Assembly: GCA_014378125.1 (NCBI GenBank) | Contig: JACMOG010000953.1 | Coordinates: forward strand, 1 to 9,720 | DNA from: Vitreoscilla sp. | Lineage (GTDB): Bacteria > Pseudomonadota > Gammaproteobacteria > Burkholderiales > Burkholderiaceae | DNA length: 9,720 bases | Direction: 5' to 3' | In this document: piece after piece, positions 1 through 6,684 of the stretch | Position numbering within the stretch: the first letter of the stretch is position 1 | How the letters are laid out: each line of letters starts with the position of its first letter | The notes under the pieces: generated by a model | The model's input: only the letters and a program-made list of their open reading frames with translations | What the model was told of the DNA's origin: nothing | The model's database searches: none | Program-made: the position numbers and the translations under genes

Positions 1-1089
1 CCGGGGGCCCCCCGCGGCGGCGCGCCGGCGGCAACCGCGGGGGGCACCGTGCGGAGGGCCGCGTGCGCCGACGGCGGCGGCTCCCTCCGCATCCCCGCGG
101 CCTGCTGCGGGCTGTTCGGGCTGCGTCCGTCGCGCGGCCGCGTGTCCGCCGGGCCGGGCATCGGCGAGGCCTGGTTCGGCGCGTCCAGCGAAGGCGTGCT
201 CTCGCGCAGCGTGCGCGACACCGCGCGCGCCCTCGACGCGATCGCCGGCCCCGAGCCGGGTGATCCGTTCGCCATCGCCACGCCGCGCTCGCCCTATGCC
301 GAGGCGATGCAGCAACCGCCCGGACGGCTGCGCATCGGCTTCACCACCACGTCGCCGCTGGGCACGCCGGTGCACCCCGAGGCAGTGGCCGCGGTCGCCG
401 ACGCGGCGCGCCTGCTGGCGTCGCTGGGCCACGACGTGGAAGAGGCCGCGCCCGCCATCGACGGCCCGCTGCTGGCGCGCAACTACCTGCACGTGTACTT
501 CGGCCAGGTGCCCGCCGCGATGGCGCGCGCCTATGCGGCCGGCGCTAAACGCGGCGAGTTCGAGCCGCTGACGCGCGTCATCGAGACGTTGGGCAAGTCC
601 ACGTCCGCCGCCACGCTCACCGCCAACCTGGGAATGTGGAACCAGCACGCCCGCGCGCTGGCGGCGTTCCACCAGCGCTACGACCTGCTGCTGACCCCCA
701 CCCTCGCGCACCCGCCCGTGCGCCACGGTGCCGGCGACCCGCCGAAGGCGCAGCAGGTGGCGCTCGACGTGCTCGACCGCACCGGCCTGCTGGGCCTGCT
801 CGCGCGCTCGGGCTTGCTCGCGTCCACGATAGACAAGATCGCCACCGACAGCCTGCAGTTCGTGCCCTTCACGCAACTGGCCAACCTCACCGGCACGCCC
901 GCGATGAGCGTGCCGCTGCACTGGACGGCCGACGGCCTGCCGCTGGGCGTGCAGTTCGTGGCGTCGTTCGGGCGCGAAGACCAGCTGCTGCAGTTGGCGG
1001 CGCAGCTGGAGCAGGCGAGGCCGTGGTTCGGGCGGATGCCGGCGTGGGTCACGGACGGGGCTGGCCAGGCCGCGGCGCAGGATGTCTGA
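1..1089 (+). CDS. Amidase-signature family hydrolase, C-terminal part (5' end missing)
   Basis: The reading frame is open from base 1 to the TGA at 1087-1089 and covers about 362 codons. Full amidase-signature enzymes are usually about 470-500 residues, so roughly the first 130, including the catalytic Lys, lie outside the window. The visible signature is DGGGSLRIPA followed by CCGLFGLRPSRGR. By family knowledge the Ser at bases 82-84 is the acylated nucleophile of the Ser-cisSer-Lys triad, which hydrolyses amide bonds. The C-terminal half carries the usual NLTGTPAMSVPL and GLPLGVQFVASFGRED blocks. The preceding GGSSGG loop, which supplies the cis-Ser, reads GAPRGG here (bases 4-21). The surrounding residues are also poorer than expected, so a sequence error at a contig end is suspected. 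The overall type resembles amidases related to 6-aminohexanoate-cyclic-dimer hydrolase, but the substrate cannot be told. The GTG at 49 is not a credible start because it lies inside the catalytic core. Confidence 0.9.
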   Translation, partial: PGAPRGGAPAATAGGTVRRAACADGGGSLRIPAACCGLFGLRPSRGRVSAGPGIGEAWFGASSEGVLSRSVRDTARALDAIAGPEPGDPFAIATPRSPYAEAMQQPPGRLRIGFTTTSPLGTPVHPEAVAAVADAARLLASLGHDVEEAAPAIDGPLLARNYLHVYFGQVPAAMARAYAAGAKRGEFEPLTRVIETLGKSTSAATLTANLGMWNQHARALAAFHQRYDLLLTPTLAHPPVRHGAGDPPKAQQVALDVLDRTGLLGLLARSGLLASTIDKIATDSLQFVPFTQLANLTGTPAMSVPLHWTADGLPLGVQFVASFGREDQLLQLAAQLEQARPWFGRMPAWVTDGAGQAAAQDV

Positions 1090-1094
1090 CCGGA

Positions 1095-1203
1095 GGTGTC
1101 TGGCATCTCCTGCGTACCCGCCGGCCATGCCTGACACCGATTCGGAGCAGCTCGCGTTCGGGATCAGGCATTGCCGCTGAATACAGCGGAGATGCCAGAC
1201 CCC
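1095..1203. repeat. Double-hairpin inverted-repeat array (REP/MITE-like or terminator)
   Basis: A motif close to TGTCTGGCAT occurs four times in alternating orientation: forward at 1097-1106, inverted at 1127-1136 (ATGCCTGACA), forward at 1163-1171 (ATCAGGCAT) and inverted at 1192-1200 (ATGCCAGAC). The outermost arms, 1095-1110 and 1188-1203, are complementary at 15 of 16 positions. Copies 1 and 2 form a 9/10 stem around a 20-nt loop. Copies 3 and 4 flank a perfect inner stem (1174-1179 CCGCTG, loop AATA, 1184-1189 CAGCGG), giving a 36-nt hairpin. The array begins six bases after the amidase stop and lies between convergent genes, so it could end transcription, although no T-run follows. The layout also fits a REP doublet or a small non-autonomous element with terminal inverted repeats. 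No target-site duplication is visible. Confidence 0.6.
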
Positions 1204-1284
1204 TCGGGCACCCAGCGACCATAGTCTTCGAGCACCCGTTCGCCGTCGTGCGAACGATCTCCGACCGCAGGACGTATTGCAGAC

Positions 1285-1319
1285 AAAGAAAAAGCCCGCG
1301 CTCCGTGAGGAGGGCGGGC
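1285..1319 (-). terminator. Rho-independent terminator of ssb
   Basis: Read on the minus strand, GCCCGC then CTCC pairs with GGAG then GCGGGC around a TCAC tetraloop, with one internal mismatch. A TTTTTCTTT tract follows directly. It starts about 30 bases after the ssb stop codon. It is the clearest intrinsic terminator in the window and isolates ssb from the convergent amidase. Confidence 0.9.
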
Positions 1320-1347
1320 CTTGGATCGGCCGGAAAGCCTGGAAGAA

Positions 1348-1890
1348 TCAGAACGGAATATCGTCGTCCATGTCGTCGAAGCCCGTCGAGGCCTTCGGAG
1401 CCGGACGCGGCGACGGGGCCGGGGCCGGACGGGCCGCCGGGCGCGACGGGGCGGCGTTGCGGTCTTCGTTGCCGTCGACGCCGTCGCGCGGGGCCAGGTA
1501 GCGGCCACCGCTGGCACCGCCGCCTCCGCCTCCGCCCCCTTCATCGCCGCCGCTGTCTCGGCCGCCGAGCATCTGCATCTGTTCGGCGACGATGTCGACC
1601 GTGTTGCGCTCGATGCCGTCCTTGTCGGTGTACTTGCCGTACTTCAGGCGCCCTTCGATGTAGACGGGCTTGCCCTTCTTCAGGTACTCGCCGGCGATCT
1701 CGGCCAGGCGGTCGTAGAACGTGACGCGGTGCCACTGGGTGTCTTCGATGCTCTCGCCGCTGGCCTTGTCCTTGCGGCGGCTGGAGGTGGCCACCGAGAC
1801 GTTGCAGATGGCGGTGCCGCCGGGCGTGTAGCGAACTTCGGGGTCGCGCCCGCAGTTGCCGATGAGGATGACCTTGTTGACTGACGCCAT
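1348..1890 (-). CDS. ssb: Single-stranded DNA-binding protein
   Basis: This is the essential bacterial SSB, which coats single-stranded DNA in replication, recombination and repair and recruits partner proteins through its C-terminal tip. The 180-residue product starts MASVNKVILIGNCGRDPEVR and carries the OB-fold over about residues 1-110, with TQWHRVTFYDRLAEIAGEYL (51-70) and KKGKPVYIEGRLKYGKYTDK (71-90). A disordered linker follows with an eight-glycine run (118-125) and a Pro/Ala stretch. The protein ends in the acidic tip DDMDDDIPF, the conserved partner-binding peptide. I chose the ATG at 1888-1890 rather than the in-frame ATG at 1894-1896. The GGAG ribosome site (1898-1901) is 7 bases from the former and only 1 from the latter, and SSBs in this group begin MASVNK. 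It is a single-gene unit closed by its own terminator. The cupin gene behind it is read in the same direction. Confidence 0.97.
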   Translation of the reverse strand: MASVNKVILIGNCGRDPEVRYTPGGTAICNVSVATSSRRKDKASGESIEDTQWHRVTFYDRLAEIAGEYLKKGKPVYIEGRLKYGKYTDKDGIERNTVDIVAEQMQMLGGRDSGGDEGGGGGGGGASGGRYLAPRDGVDGNEDRNAAPSRPAARPAPAPSPRPAPKASTGFDDMDDDIPF

Positions 1891-1897
1891 GTGCATG

Positions 1898-1901
1898 CTC
1901 C
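1898..1901 (-). promoter_or_regulatory. Ribosome binding site deciding the ssb start
   Basis: On the minus strand GGAG is followed by seven bases and then ATG GCG TCA (Met-Ala-Ser). The spacing fits the internal ATG and rules out the ATG two codons upstream. Confidence 0.75.
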
Positions 1902-1911
1902 AGGAAATGTT

Positions 1912-1954
1912 GGGGGACGGCTCCCCCGTGGCCGGCCGCCTGAAAAAAGGCGGC
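1912..1954 (-). other. Two small stem-loops in the ssb leader
   Basis: Two perfect 6-bp stems lie just upstream of the ssb ribosome site. One is 1912-1917 with 1922-1927 (GGGGGA/TCCCCC, 4-nt loop). The other is 1935-1940 with 1949-1954 (GCCGCC/GGCGGC, with the A-run in the loop, so T-rich on the minus strand). They could form in an ssb leader RNA, but no promoter could be fixed, so transcription through them is an inference. GC-rich DNA produces such stems by chance. Confidence 0.3.
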
Positions 1955-1980
1955 TACTTGGGTTAACCTGGATTATGCCG

Positions 1981-2035
1981 GGCCGCCCCGGTCGGCGGCC
2001 GGCGCGAACCCCGGGATTTCGCCAGGGTTCGCGCC
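1981..2035 (-). terminator. Tandem GC-rich hairpins downstream of the cupin gene
   Basis: A perfect 11-bp inverted repeat (2001-2011 GGCGCGAACCC with 2025-2035 GGGTTCGCGCC, 13-nt loop) starts 12 bases past the cupin stop. A second 7-bp perfect stem (1981-1987 with 1994-2000) abuts it. There is no T-tract on the minus strand, so this is not a canonical intrinsic terminator. It may stabilise the 3' end or assist termination before ssb. Confidence 0.5.
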
Positions 2036-2046
2036 GCTGCCGCGGT

Positions 2047-2553
2047 TCAAGGTTCGCCGTCCCAGTAGTCCAGATCGGTATCCAGCCGGTTCATCCGGGC
2101 GAACCCGAAGTCGTTGCCGGCCACGCGCGCGTTTGTGAGCACCTTGTTGGAATCGGGGTACTCCACCACCTCCGGGGTGTCCTTCGTCGAGATCGACAGG
2201 TACTTCAGCGGCGCGTCGGAGGTGTTGATCATCTGGTGCGGGTAGTCCGGCCCCGGCGGCACGAACACGATGTCGCCCGCCTTGACCGCCAGCATCTCGC
2301 CGGCCACGCGCATCGTGCCGTGGCCTTCCAGCACGATGAACATCTCCTCCTGCGCGTGATGCAGGTGATACGGACAGCCCCGCTTGCCGGGCTCCAGCAC
2401 GTCGACGCTGGCGCCCATCTTGAGGGCGGCCGTGCCGCGCGCCAGGCGCGCGCCCATCCCGTCGTAGTGCGGCTCGCGCGTGTCGCGCGTGAGCGGCGCC
2501 TCGTTGAAGTTGCGGATGAGCTTGGCGCGGAGTTCTTCGGCTTTGGCGGACAT
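2047..2553 (-). CDS. Cupin-domain protein
   Basis: A 168-residue single-domain cupin. Motif 1 is GKRGCPYHLHHAQEEMFIVLE (about 56-76), with His63, His65 and Glu69/70 as likely metal ligands. Motif 2 is GDIVFVPPGPDYPHQMINTSD (about 93-113), with His106 as the fourth ligand. By family knowledge this is a beta-barrel with one metal site, but members range from dioxygenases and isomerases to non-catalytic sensors, so no reaction can be assigned. The N-terminal helix (EELRAKLIRNF) and the C-terminal tail ending DLDYWDGEP lie outside the barrel. There is no signal peptide, so it is probably cytoplasmic. The ATG follows an AGGAG with only four bases of spacing, short but usable. It is divergent from the DUF1800 gene across a 146-base gap and in line with ssb, from which a hairpin region separates it. 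Confidence 0.88.
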   Translation of the reverse strand: MSAKAEELRAKLIRNFNEAPLTRDTREPHYDGMGARLARGTAALKMGASVDVLEPGKRGCPYHLHHAQEEMFIVLEGHGTMRVAGEMLAVKAGDIVFVPPGPDYPHQMINTSDAPLKYLSISTKDTPEVVEYPDSNKVLTNARVAGNDFGFARMNRLDTDLDYWDGEP

Positions 2554-2699
2554 GGCGCTCCTGTTGGAGGTTCGGCGGCGGGTTCAGGGTCGTGCAAGCC
2601 ATTCTGCGACACACAGCTTTACCCTGCCGCGGCGAAGATCCCTATCAACCGATGGCCCCCGCCGGCCGTTGATCTGCAAAGAGGTCCGATCCCAACCCA

Positions 2700-4361
2700 A
2701 TGACCGCTCACCATCCCGCCCCGCGCACGCGAGCGCGCGTTCCCGCGTTCGTGTGCACGACCGCGTCAGTGCGCGCGACCGCGCTCGCGCTCGCGGCGGC
2801 CGCGCTGGCGGGCTGCGGCACGCCACCCGCCGCGTCGCCGCCCCCGCTCGGACCGGCGCCGGTGATCGCTAGTCCGGACACGCATCAAGAGGCCGACGCC
2901 ATGCGCGTGAGCACGCTCGATGCCCGCCGCGTCGACCGCGCCGGTTTCGGCGTCGACGCGCTCTCGCTGCAACAGGTCGGCCGCCTGGGCTATGCGCGCT
3001 GGGTCGACGAGCAGTTGCATCCCGCTCCGTTCGCGCCGCCGGCGCCGGTGGCCGAGCGCATCGCACGGATGAAGATCGTGCGCGAGCCGCTGCTGGTTCG
3101 ATTGCGCGACGAGGCGGCGGTGAAGAAGGCCGCCGATGGCGTGGCCGACGACGAGCAGAAGAAGACGGCGCAGCAGGCCTACCAGAAGGACCTGTACGTG
3201 CAGGCCGACGAGGCCACGCAACGCTGGCTGCTGACCGCGGTGAACTCGCCCAACCAGGTGCAGGAGCGCCTCGTGTGGTTCTGGGTGAACCACTTCTCCA
3301 TCGCGCAGGGCAAGGCCAACCTGCGGGTGCTGGTGGGCGACTACGAGGCCACGCTGCGGGCGCATGCGCTGGGCAAGTTCCGCGACCTGCTCGAGGCCTC
3401 GGCCATGCATCCGGCCATGCTGCGCTACCTGGACAACGAGCGCAACGCCGCCGGCCAGCTCAACGAGAACTACGCCCGCGAGCTGATGGAGCTGCACACC
3501 CTGGGCGTTGACGGCGGCTACTCGCAGGCCGACGTGCAGGAGATGGCGCGCGTGCTCACCGGGCTGGGCATCCGCATCGACGCCACCGATTCGAAGGTGA
3601 AGCCGCAGCTGCAGGCGCAATACCTGCACGCCGGCGCGCTGGAGTTCAACCCGAACCGCCACGACCAGGGCACCAAGGGGGTGCTGGGCCTGCAGGTGCC
3701 GCCGGCGGGCATCGCCGAGGTGCACCTGATCCTCGATCGGCTGTCGCGCAACCCGGCCACCGCGCGCCACGTGAGCGCGCAACTGGCGCAGTACTTCGTG
3801 GCCGACGTGCCGCCGCCGGCGCTCGTCGACCGGATGGCGCGCCGCTGGCTGGCCACCGACGGCGACATCGCCGAGGTGATGAAGCTGCTGCTCACCTCGC
3901 CCGAATACGACGCGTCGCTGGGCACCCGCTTCAAGGATCCGTGGGCCTACGTGGTGTCGGCCGCGCGCCTGGCCTACGACGGCGACGTGGTGGTCAACCC
4001 GGCGCCGCTGGTCAACGCACTGCGCCAGCTGGGCGAGATGCCGTTCGGGCGCGAGACGCCGGACGGCTGGTCCATGACCGAGGCCGCGTGGGCCAGCCCG
4101 GGCCAGATGACCGCGCGCTTCGACGTCGCGCGCAACCTCGTGGGCGGCAACGGCAATGGCAACGGCGGGCTGTTCCGCGTCGACGGACTGGCCGCGCCGG
4201 CGCCGCTGCCCAGGGCCCGGGTGGAGAGCGCGGCGTGGCTGCGCACGCAGGCGCCGAGAGAATCCGAGGCCACGCGGCAGGCGCTGCTGGAGACGCTGCA
4301 GTCGCACCCGGGCGAGTGGTCGTGGGTGGCCCTCGTGTCGCCCGAGTTCATGCGCAACTGA
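2700..4361 (+). CDS. DUF1800-domain lipoprotein
   Basis: A 553-residue protein with family landmarks in order: FWVNHFS (194-200), the long block NENYARELMELHTLGVDGGY with QADVQEMARVLTG (255-288), HDQGTKGVLG (321-330), FKDPWAYVVSAAR (411-423) and MPFGRETPDGW (447-457). The N-terminus has an alanine-rich hydrophobic stretch ending in the lipobox LAGC, with the lipidated Cys at about residue 39. It is therefore predicted to be anchored to a membrane outside the cytoplasm. The basic leader before the hydrophobic core is long, and AGAGG sits about 15 bases before the ATG, so a downstream GTG (2751 or 2769) is a possible start. A GGNGNGNGG low-complexity patch lies at 482-490. The biochemical role of DUF1800 is unknown. 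It commonly neighbours DUF1501, as here. The stop codon lies inside the first unit of a 12-bp tandem repeat. Confidence 0.92.
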   Translation: MTAHHPAPRTRARVPAFVCTTASVRATALALAAAALAGCGTPPAASPPPLGPAPVIASPDTHQEADAMRVSTLDARRVDRAGFGVDALSLQQVGRLGYARWVDEQLHPAPFAPPAPVAERIARMKIVREPLLVRLRDEAAVKKAADGVADDEQKKTAQQAYQKDLYVQADEATQRWLLTAVNSPNQVQERLVWFWVNHFSIAQGKANLRVLVGDYEATLRAHALGKFRDLLEASAMHPAMLRYLDNERNAAGQLNENYARELMELHTLGVDGGYSQADVQEMARVLTGLGIRIDATDSKVKPQLQAQYLHAGALEFNPNRHDQGTKGVLGLQVPPAGIAEVHLILDRLSRNPATARHVSAQLAQYFVADVPPPALVDRMARRWLATDGDIAEVMKLLLTSPEYDASLGTRFKDPWAYVVSAARLAYDGDVVVNPAPLVNALRQLGEMPFGRETPDGWSMTEAAWASPGQMTARFDVARNLVGGNGNGNGGLFRVDGLAAPAPLPRARVESAAWLRTQAPRESEATRQALLETLQSHPGEWSWVALVSPEFMRN

Positions 4362-4423
4362 GGGCGCAACCGAGTGCACAACCGAGTGCTCAACTGATTG
4401 CTCACCCGAGTGCGCAACCGAAT
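4352..4423 (+). repeat. 12-bp tandem repeat, six copies, bridging the DUF1800/DUF1501 junction
   Basis: Six consecutive 12-base units fit the consensus GCGCAACCGAGT: 4352 GCGCAACTGAGG, 4364 GCGCAACCGAGT, 4376 GCACAACCGAGT, 4388 GCTCAACTGATT, 4400 GCTCACCCGAGT and 4412 GCGCAACCGAAT. Unit 1 contains the last two sense codons and the TGA of the DUF1800 gene. The last unit ends 12 bases before the DUF1501 ATG, and that remaining segment holds the GAGGA ribosome site. The array therefore forms almost the whole intergenic spacer. In the DUF1501 frame it is open and would read as a four-residue Ala-Gln-Pro-Ser-like repeat. It looks like slippage or duplication of the gene's 3' end followed by drift. 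Confidence 0.9.
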
Positions 4424-4435
4424 CGAGGACACCCC

Positions 4436-5665
4436 ATGCAACGACGCCATTTCCTGCACGCCGGCGCGGCGGCCGCCCTGTCGCTCAATGCCACGCACAC
4501 GTGGGCCACCCCTGCGGGATCGACGCTCGACACCCGCCTGCTGGTGGTGTTCCTGCGCGGCGCCTACGATGCCTGCAACGTGCTGGTGCCGCAGACCTCG
4601 TTCTACGCCGAGTCTCGCCCCAACATTGGCATTGCACGTCCCGGCGCAGGCAAGGACGCCGCGCTACCGCTCGATGCCGACTGGGCCCTGGCGCCCGCGT
4701 TGCAGTCCACGCTCTACCCGCGCATCCGCGCCGGCGAGGTGGCGTTCGTGCCGTTCGCCGGCATCGCCGACCTCACCCGCAGCCACTTCGAGACGCAGGA
4801 TCGCGTCGAGCTGGGGCTGCCGCTGCCGGGCGAGCACGTCGAGCCCTCCGCGCCCCGCGCCGACACCACGCAGGGCTTCCTGAACCGGCTGGCGCAGGAG
4901 CTGGGCGCGCGGCTCGACTCCGACCAGCGCGTGATGGCGTTCACCGATCGCCTGCCCAGGGTGATGCAGGGCCGGCACATGGTGGTCAACACGAGCCTGG
5001 CACGCACGGGCAAGCCCGGCACCGACGCGCGCCAGGCCGCGCTGCTGCAGCGGATGTACGCCGGCACGCCGCTGGAGCGCGGCGTGGTGGAGGGCCTGGA
5101 CACGCAGAAGCAGGTCGCCCTGGAGATGGCCGCCGAGATGCAGGAGGCCAGCCGCAACGCGATCTCGCCGAAGGGCTTCGACCTCGAGGCCACGCGTATC
5201 GCTCGCCTGATGCGCGACCAGGTGCGCGTGGGCTTCATCGACGTCGGCGGCTGGGATACCCACGTCGCCCAGGGCGGCGCCACCGGCGCGCTGGCCGGCC
5301 GCATCACCGACCTGAGCCGCGGGCTCGAGACGTTCGCGCGCGAGATGGGCCCGGCGTGGAAGGACACGGTGGTGGTGGTGATCAGCGAGTTCGGCCGCAC
5401 GTTCAAGGAGAACGGCAACCGCGGCACCGACCACGGACACGCCACCGCGTACTGGGTGTTGGGCGGTGGCGTGCGCGGCGGCGTGAAGGGCGAACAGGTG
5501 GCGCTCACCGGTCCCGGTGCGCTCAACGAGGGACGCGACTGGCCCGTGCTCAACGAGTACCGCGGCATGTTCGGCGGGCTGTTCCAGCGGATGTACGGGC
5601 TGGATGCGGCGGCGCTGCAGCGGGTGTTTCCGGGCGGGCAGCCGAAGGATCTCGGGCTGGTCTGA
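4436..5665 (+). CDS. DUF1501-domain protein, Tat-exported
   Basis: A 409-residue protein beginning MQRRHFLHAGAAAALSLNAT, a twin-arginine signal (RRxFL followed by an alanine-rich core), which predicts export in a folded state. After it come the LLVVFLRGAYDACNVLVP block (35-52), SHFETQDRVELG (116-127), GGWDTH (271-276), SEFGRT (317-322) and GTDHGH (330-335). The last three are hallmarks of DUF1501, whose fold is related to alkaline phosphatase/sulfatase. Their Asp and His residues are plausible metal ligands, but no substrate is established. The ATG at 4436 has GAGGA upstream with good spacing. The frame is open much further upstream, but only as a shadow through the DUF1800 gene. It forms an operon with the DUF1800 lipoprotein, so the pair probably works together in the periplasm or cell envelope. 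Length is normal and there is no frameshift. Confidence 0.93.
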   Translation: MQRRHFLHAGAAAALSLNATHTWATPAGSTLDTRLLVVFLRGAYDACNVLVPQTSFYAESRPNIGIARPGAGKDAALPLDADWALAPALQSTLYPRIRAGEVAFVPFAGIADLTRSHFETQDRVELGLPLPGEHVEPSAPRADTTQGFLNRLAQELGARLDSDQRVMAFTDRLPRVMQGRHMVVNTSLARTGKPGTDARQAALLQRMYAGTPLERGVVEGLDTQKQVALEMAAEMQEASRNAISPKGFDLEATRIARLMRDQVRVGFIDVGGWDTHVAQGGATGALAGRITDLSRGLETFAREMGPAWKDTVVVVISEFGRTFKENGNRGTDHGHATAYWVLGGGVRGGVKGEQVALTGPGALNEGRDWPVLNEYRGMFGGLFQRMYGLDAAALQRVFPGGQPKDLGLV

Positions 5666-5762
5666 TGGCGCATCGGCACGCGTGGATTTCGCGACCTCGC
5701 GCAGGGTGACGCTGCGCTTGGCGTTCGTTCAGGAATAAATCTTGCCGTGAGGGTGACCAATT

Positions 5763-5780
5763 CGTGGGCAGGCGCCCACG
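5763..5780 (+). other. Perfect 7-bp stem-loop before the membrane-protein gene
   Basis: CGTGGGC (5763-5769), loop AGGC, GCCCACG (5774-5780). It lies in the 179-base gap between the DUF1501 stop and the chosen start of the next gene, and it contains the alternative GTG start at 5764. It may be a leader hairpin or may help end the DUF1501 transcript, but no T-run follows. The relatively AT-rich GGAATAAATC at about 5730-5740 lies just upstream and could belong to a promoter, but no convincing box pair was found. Confidence 0.35.
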
Positions 5781-5844
5781 GTCGAGCCCATCGGAGACTC
5801 CCTCAACGAACGACAACACCCTGGCCAGCGACCTGCGCGCGGGA

Positions 5845-6657
5845 ATGCCTGCACGCACGCGGCCCCTCGCATCGGAGCCGCCTGCCCATGACCGTCCCGC
5901 ATCGGCCGTCTCGTGGGCCGCGATCATCGCAGGCGCGGCCGGCGCCGCGGCGCTGTCGCTGATCCTGCTGATCCTGGGCGTGGGCCTGGGGCTGTCGTCG
6001 GTCTCGCCGTTCGCCAACTCGGGCGCGAGCGCCACCACGTTCGGGGTCACCACGATCGTCTGGATCACGTTCACGCAACTGGCCGCGGCGGGCATCGGCG
6101 GCTACCTGGCCGGGCGCCTGCGCACGCGCTGGGCCGCGACCCACGTCGACGAGGTGTACTTCCGTGACACGGCGCACGGCTTTCTCGCCTGGTCCGTCGC
6201 CACGCTGGCGACGGCGGCGATGCTGACGTCGGCGGGCGGCTCCATCGTCGGCACCGGCGCCAGCGCGGGAGGGTCGGTGGGCGGGGGCGCCGCCCCGGCC
6301 GCCGCGGCCTCGGCACCCGCGACCGACGCCGCCCCGATGGGTGCCGAAGCCGGCCGCATCTTCGCGAGCGGCCTCGAGTCGGGCGCCCTGCCCGCCGACG
6401 ACGTGAAGTACCTCGGCCAGCAGGTGTCGCAACGCACCGGCCTGTCGCAGGCCGACGCCGAGAAGCGCGTGAACGACGCCTTCGCCCCCATGAAGGCCAA
6501 GGCAGACCAGGCCAAGGCGGAGGCCAAGGAGGCGGCCGACAAGGCACGCAAGGCCTCGGCCTACGCGGCGCTGTGGCTGTTCGTCTCGCTGCTGGTCGGC
6601 GCGTCCGTGGCCAGCCTGTCGGCCACCTTCGGCGGCCGCCAGCGCGACCTCGTCTAA
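5845..6657 (+). CDS. Predicted multi-pass membrane protein with Ala-rich loop
   Basis: 270 residues from the ATG at 5845. Four hydrophobic segments are visible (numbered from this Met): about 24-50 (AVSWAAIIAGAAGAAALSLI onward), 65-90 (TTFGVTTIVWITFTQLAAAG onward), 112-131 and 239-262 (AYAALWLFVSLLVGASVASL onward). Between the third and fourth lie a Gly/Ala-rich low-complexity region, a short domain (DDVKYLGQQVSQRTGLSQAD) and a charged Ala/Lys/Glu helix (PMKAKADQAKAEAKEAADKA) that could be a coiled coil. The family is widespread in Burkholderiales as a hypothetical protein. No function can be assigned. The start is uncertain: a GTG at 5764 would add 27 residues, but they have untypical codon use and the GTG is inside a hairpin, while the ATG lacks a good ribosome site. 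It is followed after 27 bases by the micro-protein gene, so it probably heads an operon with the hemerythrin gene. Confidence 0.8.
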   Translation: MPARTRPLASEPPAHDRPASAVSWAAIIAGAAGAAALSLILLILGVGLGLSSVSPFANSGASATTFGVTTIVWITFTQLAAAGIGGYLAGRLRTRWAATHVDEVYFRDTAHGFLAWSVATLATAAMLTSAGGSIVGTGASAGGSVGGGAAPAAAASAPATDAAPMGAEAGRIFASGLESGALPADDVKYLGQQVSQRTGLSQADAEKRVNDAFAPMKAKADQAKAEAKEAADKARKASAYAALWLFVSLLVGASVASLSATFGGRQRDLV

Positions 6658-6674
6658 GCAAACTCACCCTTTCC

Positions 6675-6678
6675 GGAG
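6675..6678 (+). promoter_or_regulatory. Ribosome binding site of the 24-residue membrane protein
   Basis: GGAG is followed by six bases and then ATG at 6685, near-ideal spacing. It is the main non-coding evidence that the very short reading frame is translated. Confidence 0.65.
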
Positions 6679-6684
6679 ACTCAC

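Noticed and set aside
49..51. GTG at 49 as the start of the amidase
   Set aside because: It lies a few residues before the nucleophile Ser. An amidase-signature enzyme needs about 150 residues before this point, so the gene is simply cut by the window edge.
1508..1556. GC-rich trinucleotide-like repeat in ssb
   Set aside because: It encodes the glycine run of the SSB linker, which is commonly low-complexity and variable in length. Not unusual.
1973..1978. CATAAT on the minus strand as a -10 box for ssb
   Set aside because: No acceptable -35 element lies 16-18 bases upstream; that region is pure GC-rich hairpin sequence.
2554..2699. Divergent promoters between the cupin and DUF1800 genes
   Set aside because: TTGATA on the minus strand (2643-2648) has no properly spaced -10 partner, and nothing convincing is visible on the plus strand. 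Promoters must exist but cannot be placed.
2766..4379. Very long minus-strand open frame (537 codons)
   Set aside because: It is an antisense shadow of the DUF1800 gene, created by high GC. Its product is His/Arg-rich and has no recognisable domain, whereas the plus strand shows clear family motifs.
4352..4423. Tandem repeats as a CRISPR array or iteron origin
   Set aside because: Units are only 12 bp, directly adjacent with no spacers, and lie inside an operon junction with no Cas or replication gene nearby.
3941..4435. Upstream extension of the DUF1501 frame through the DUF1800 gene and the tandem repeats
   Set aside because: The extension reads as Arg/Gly-rich shadow sequence. The Tat signal, ribosome site and family start all point to the ATG at 4436.
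5764..5844. GTG start at 5764 for the membrane protein
   Set aside because: The GTG is inside a perfect hairpin and the 27 added codons include several unusual for this genome (AGG, CCA, TCA, ACT). Kept only as an alternative.
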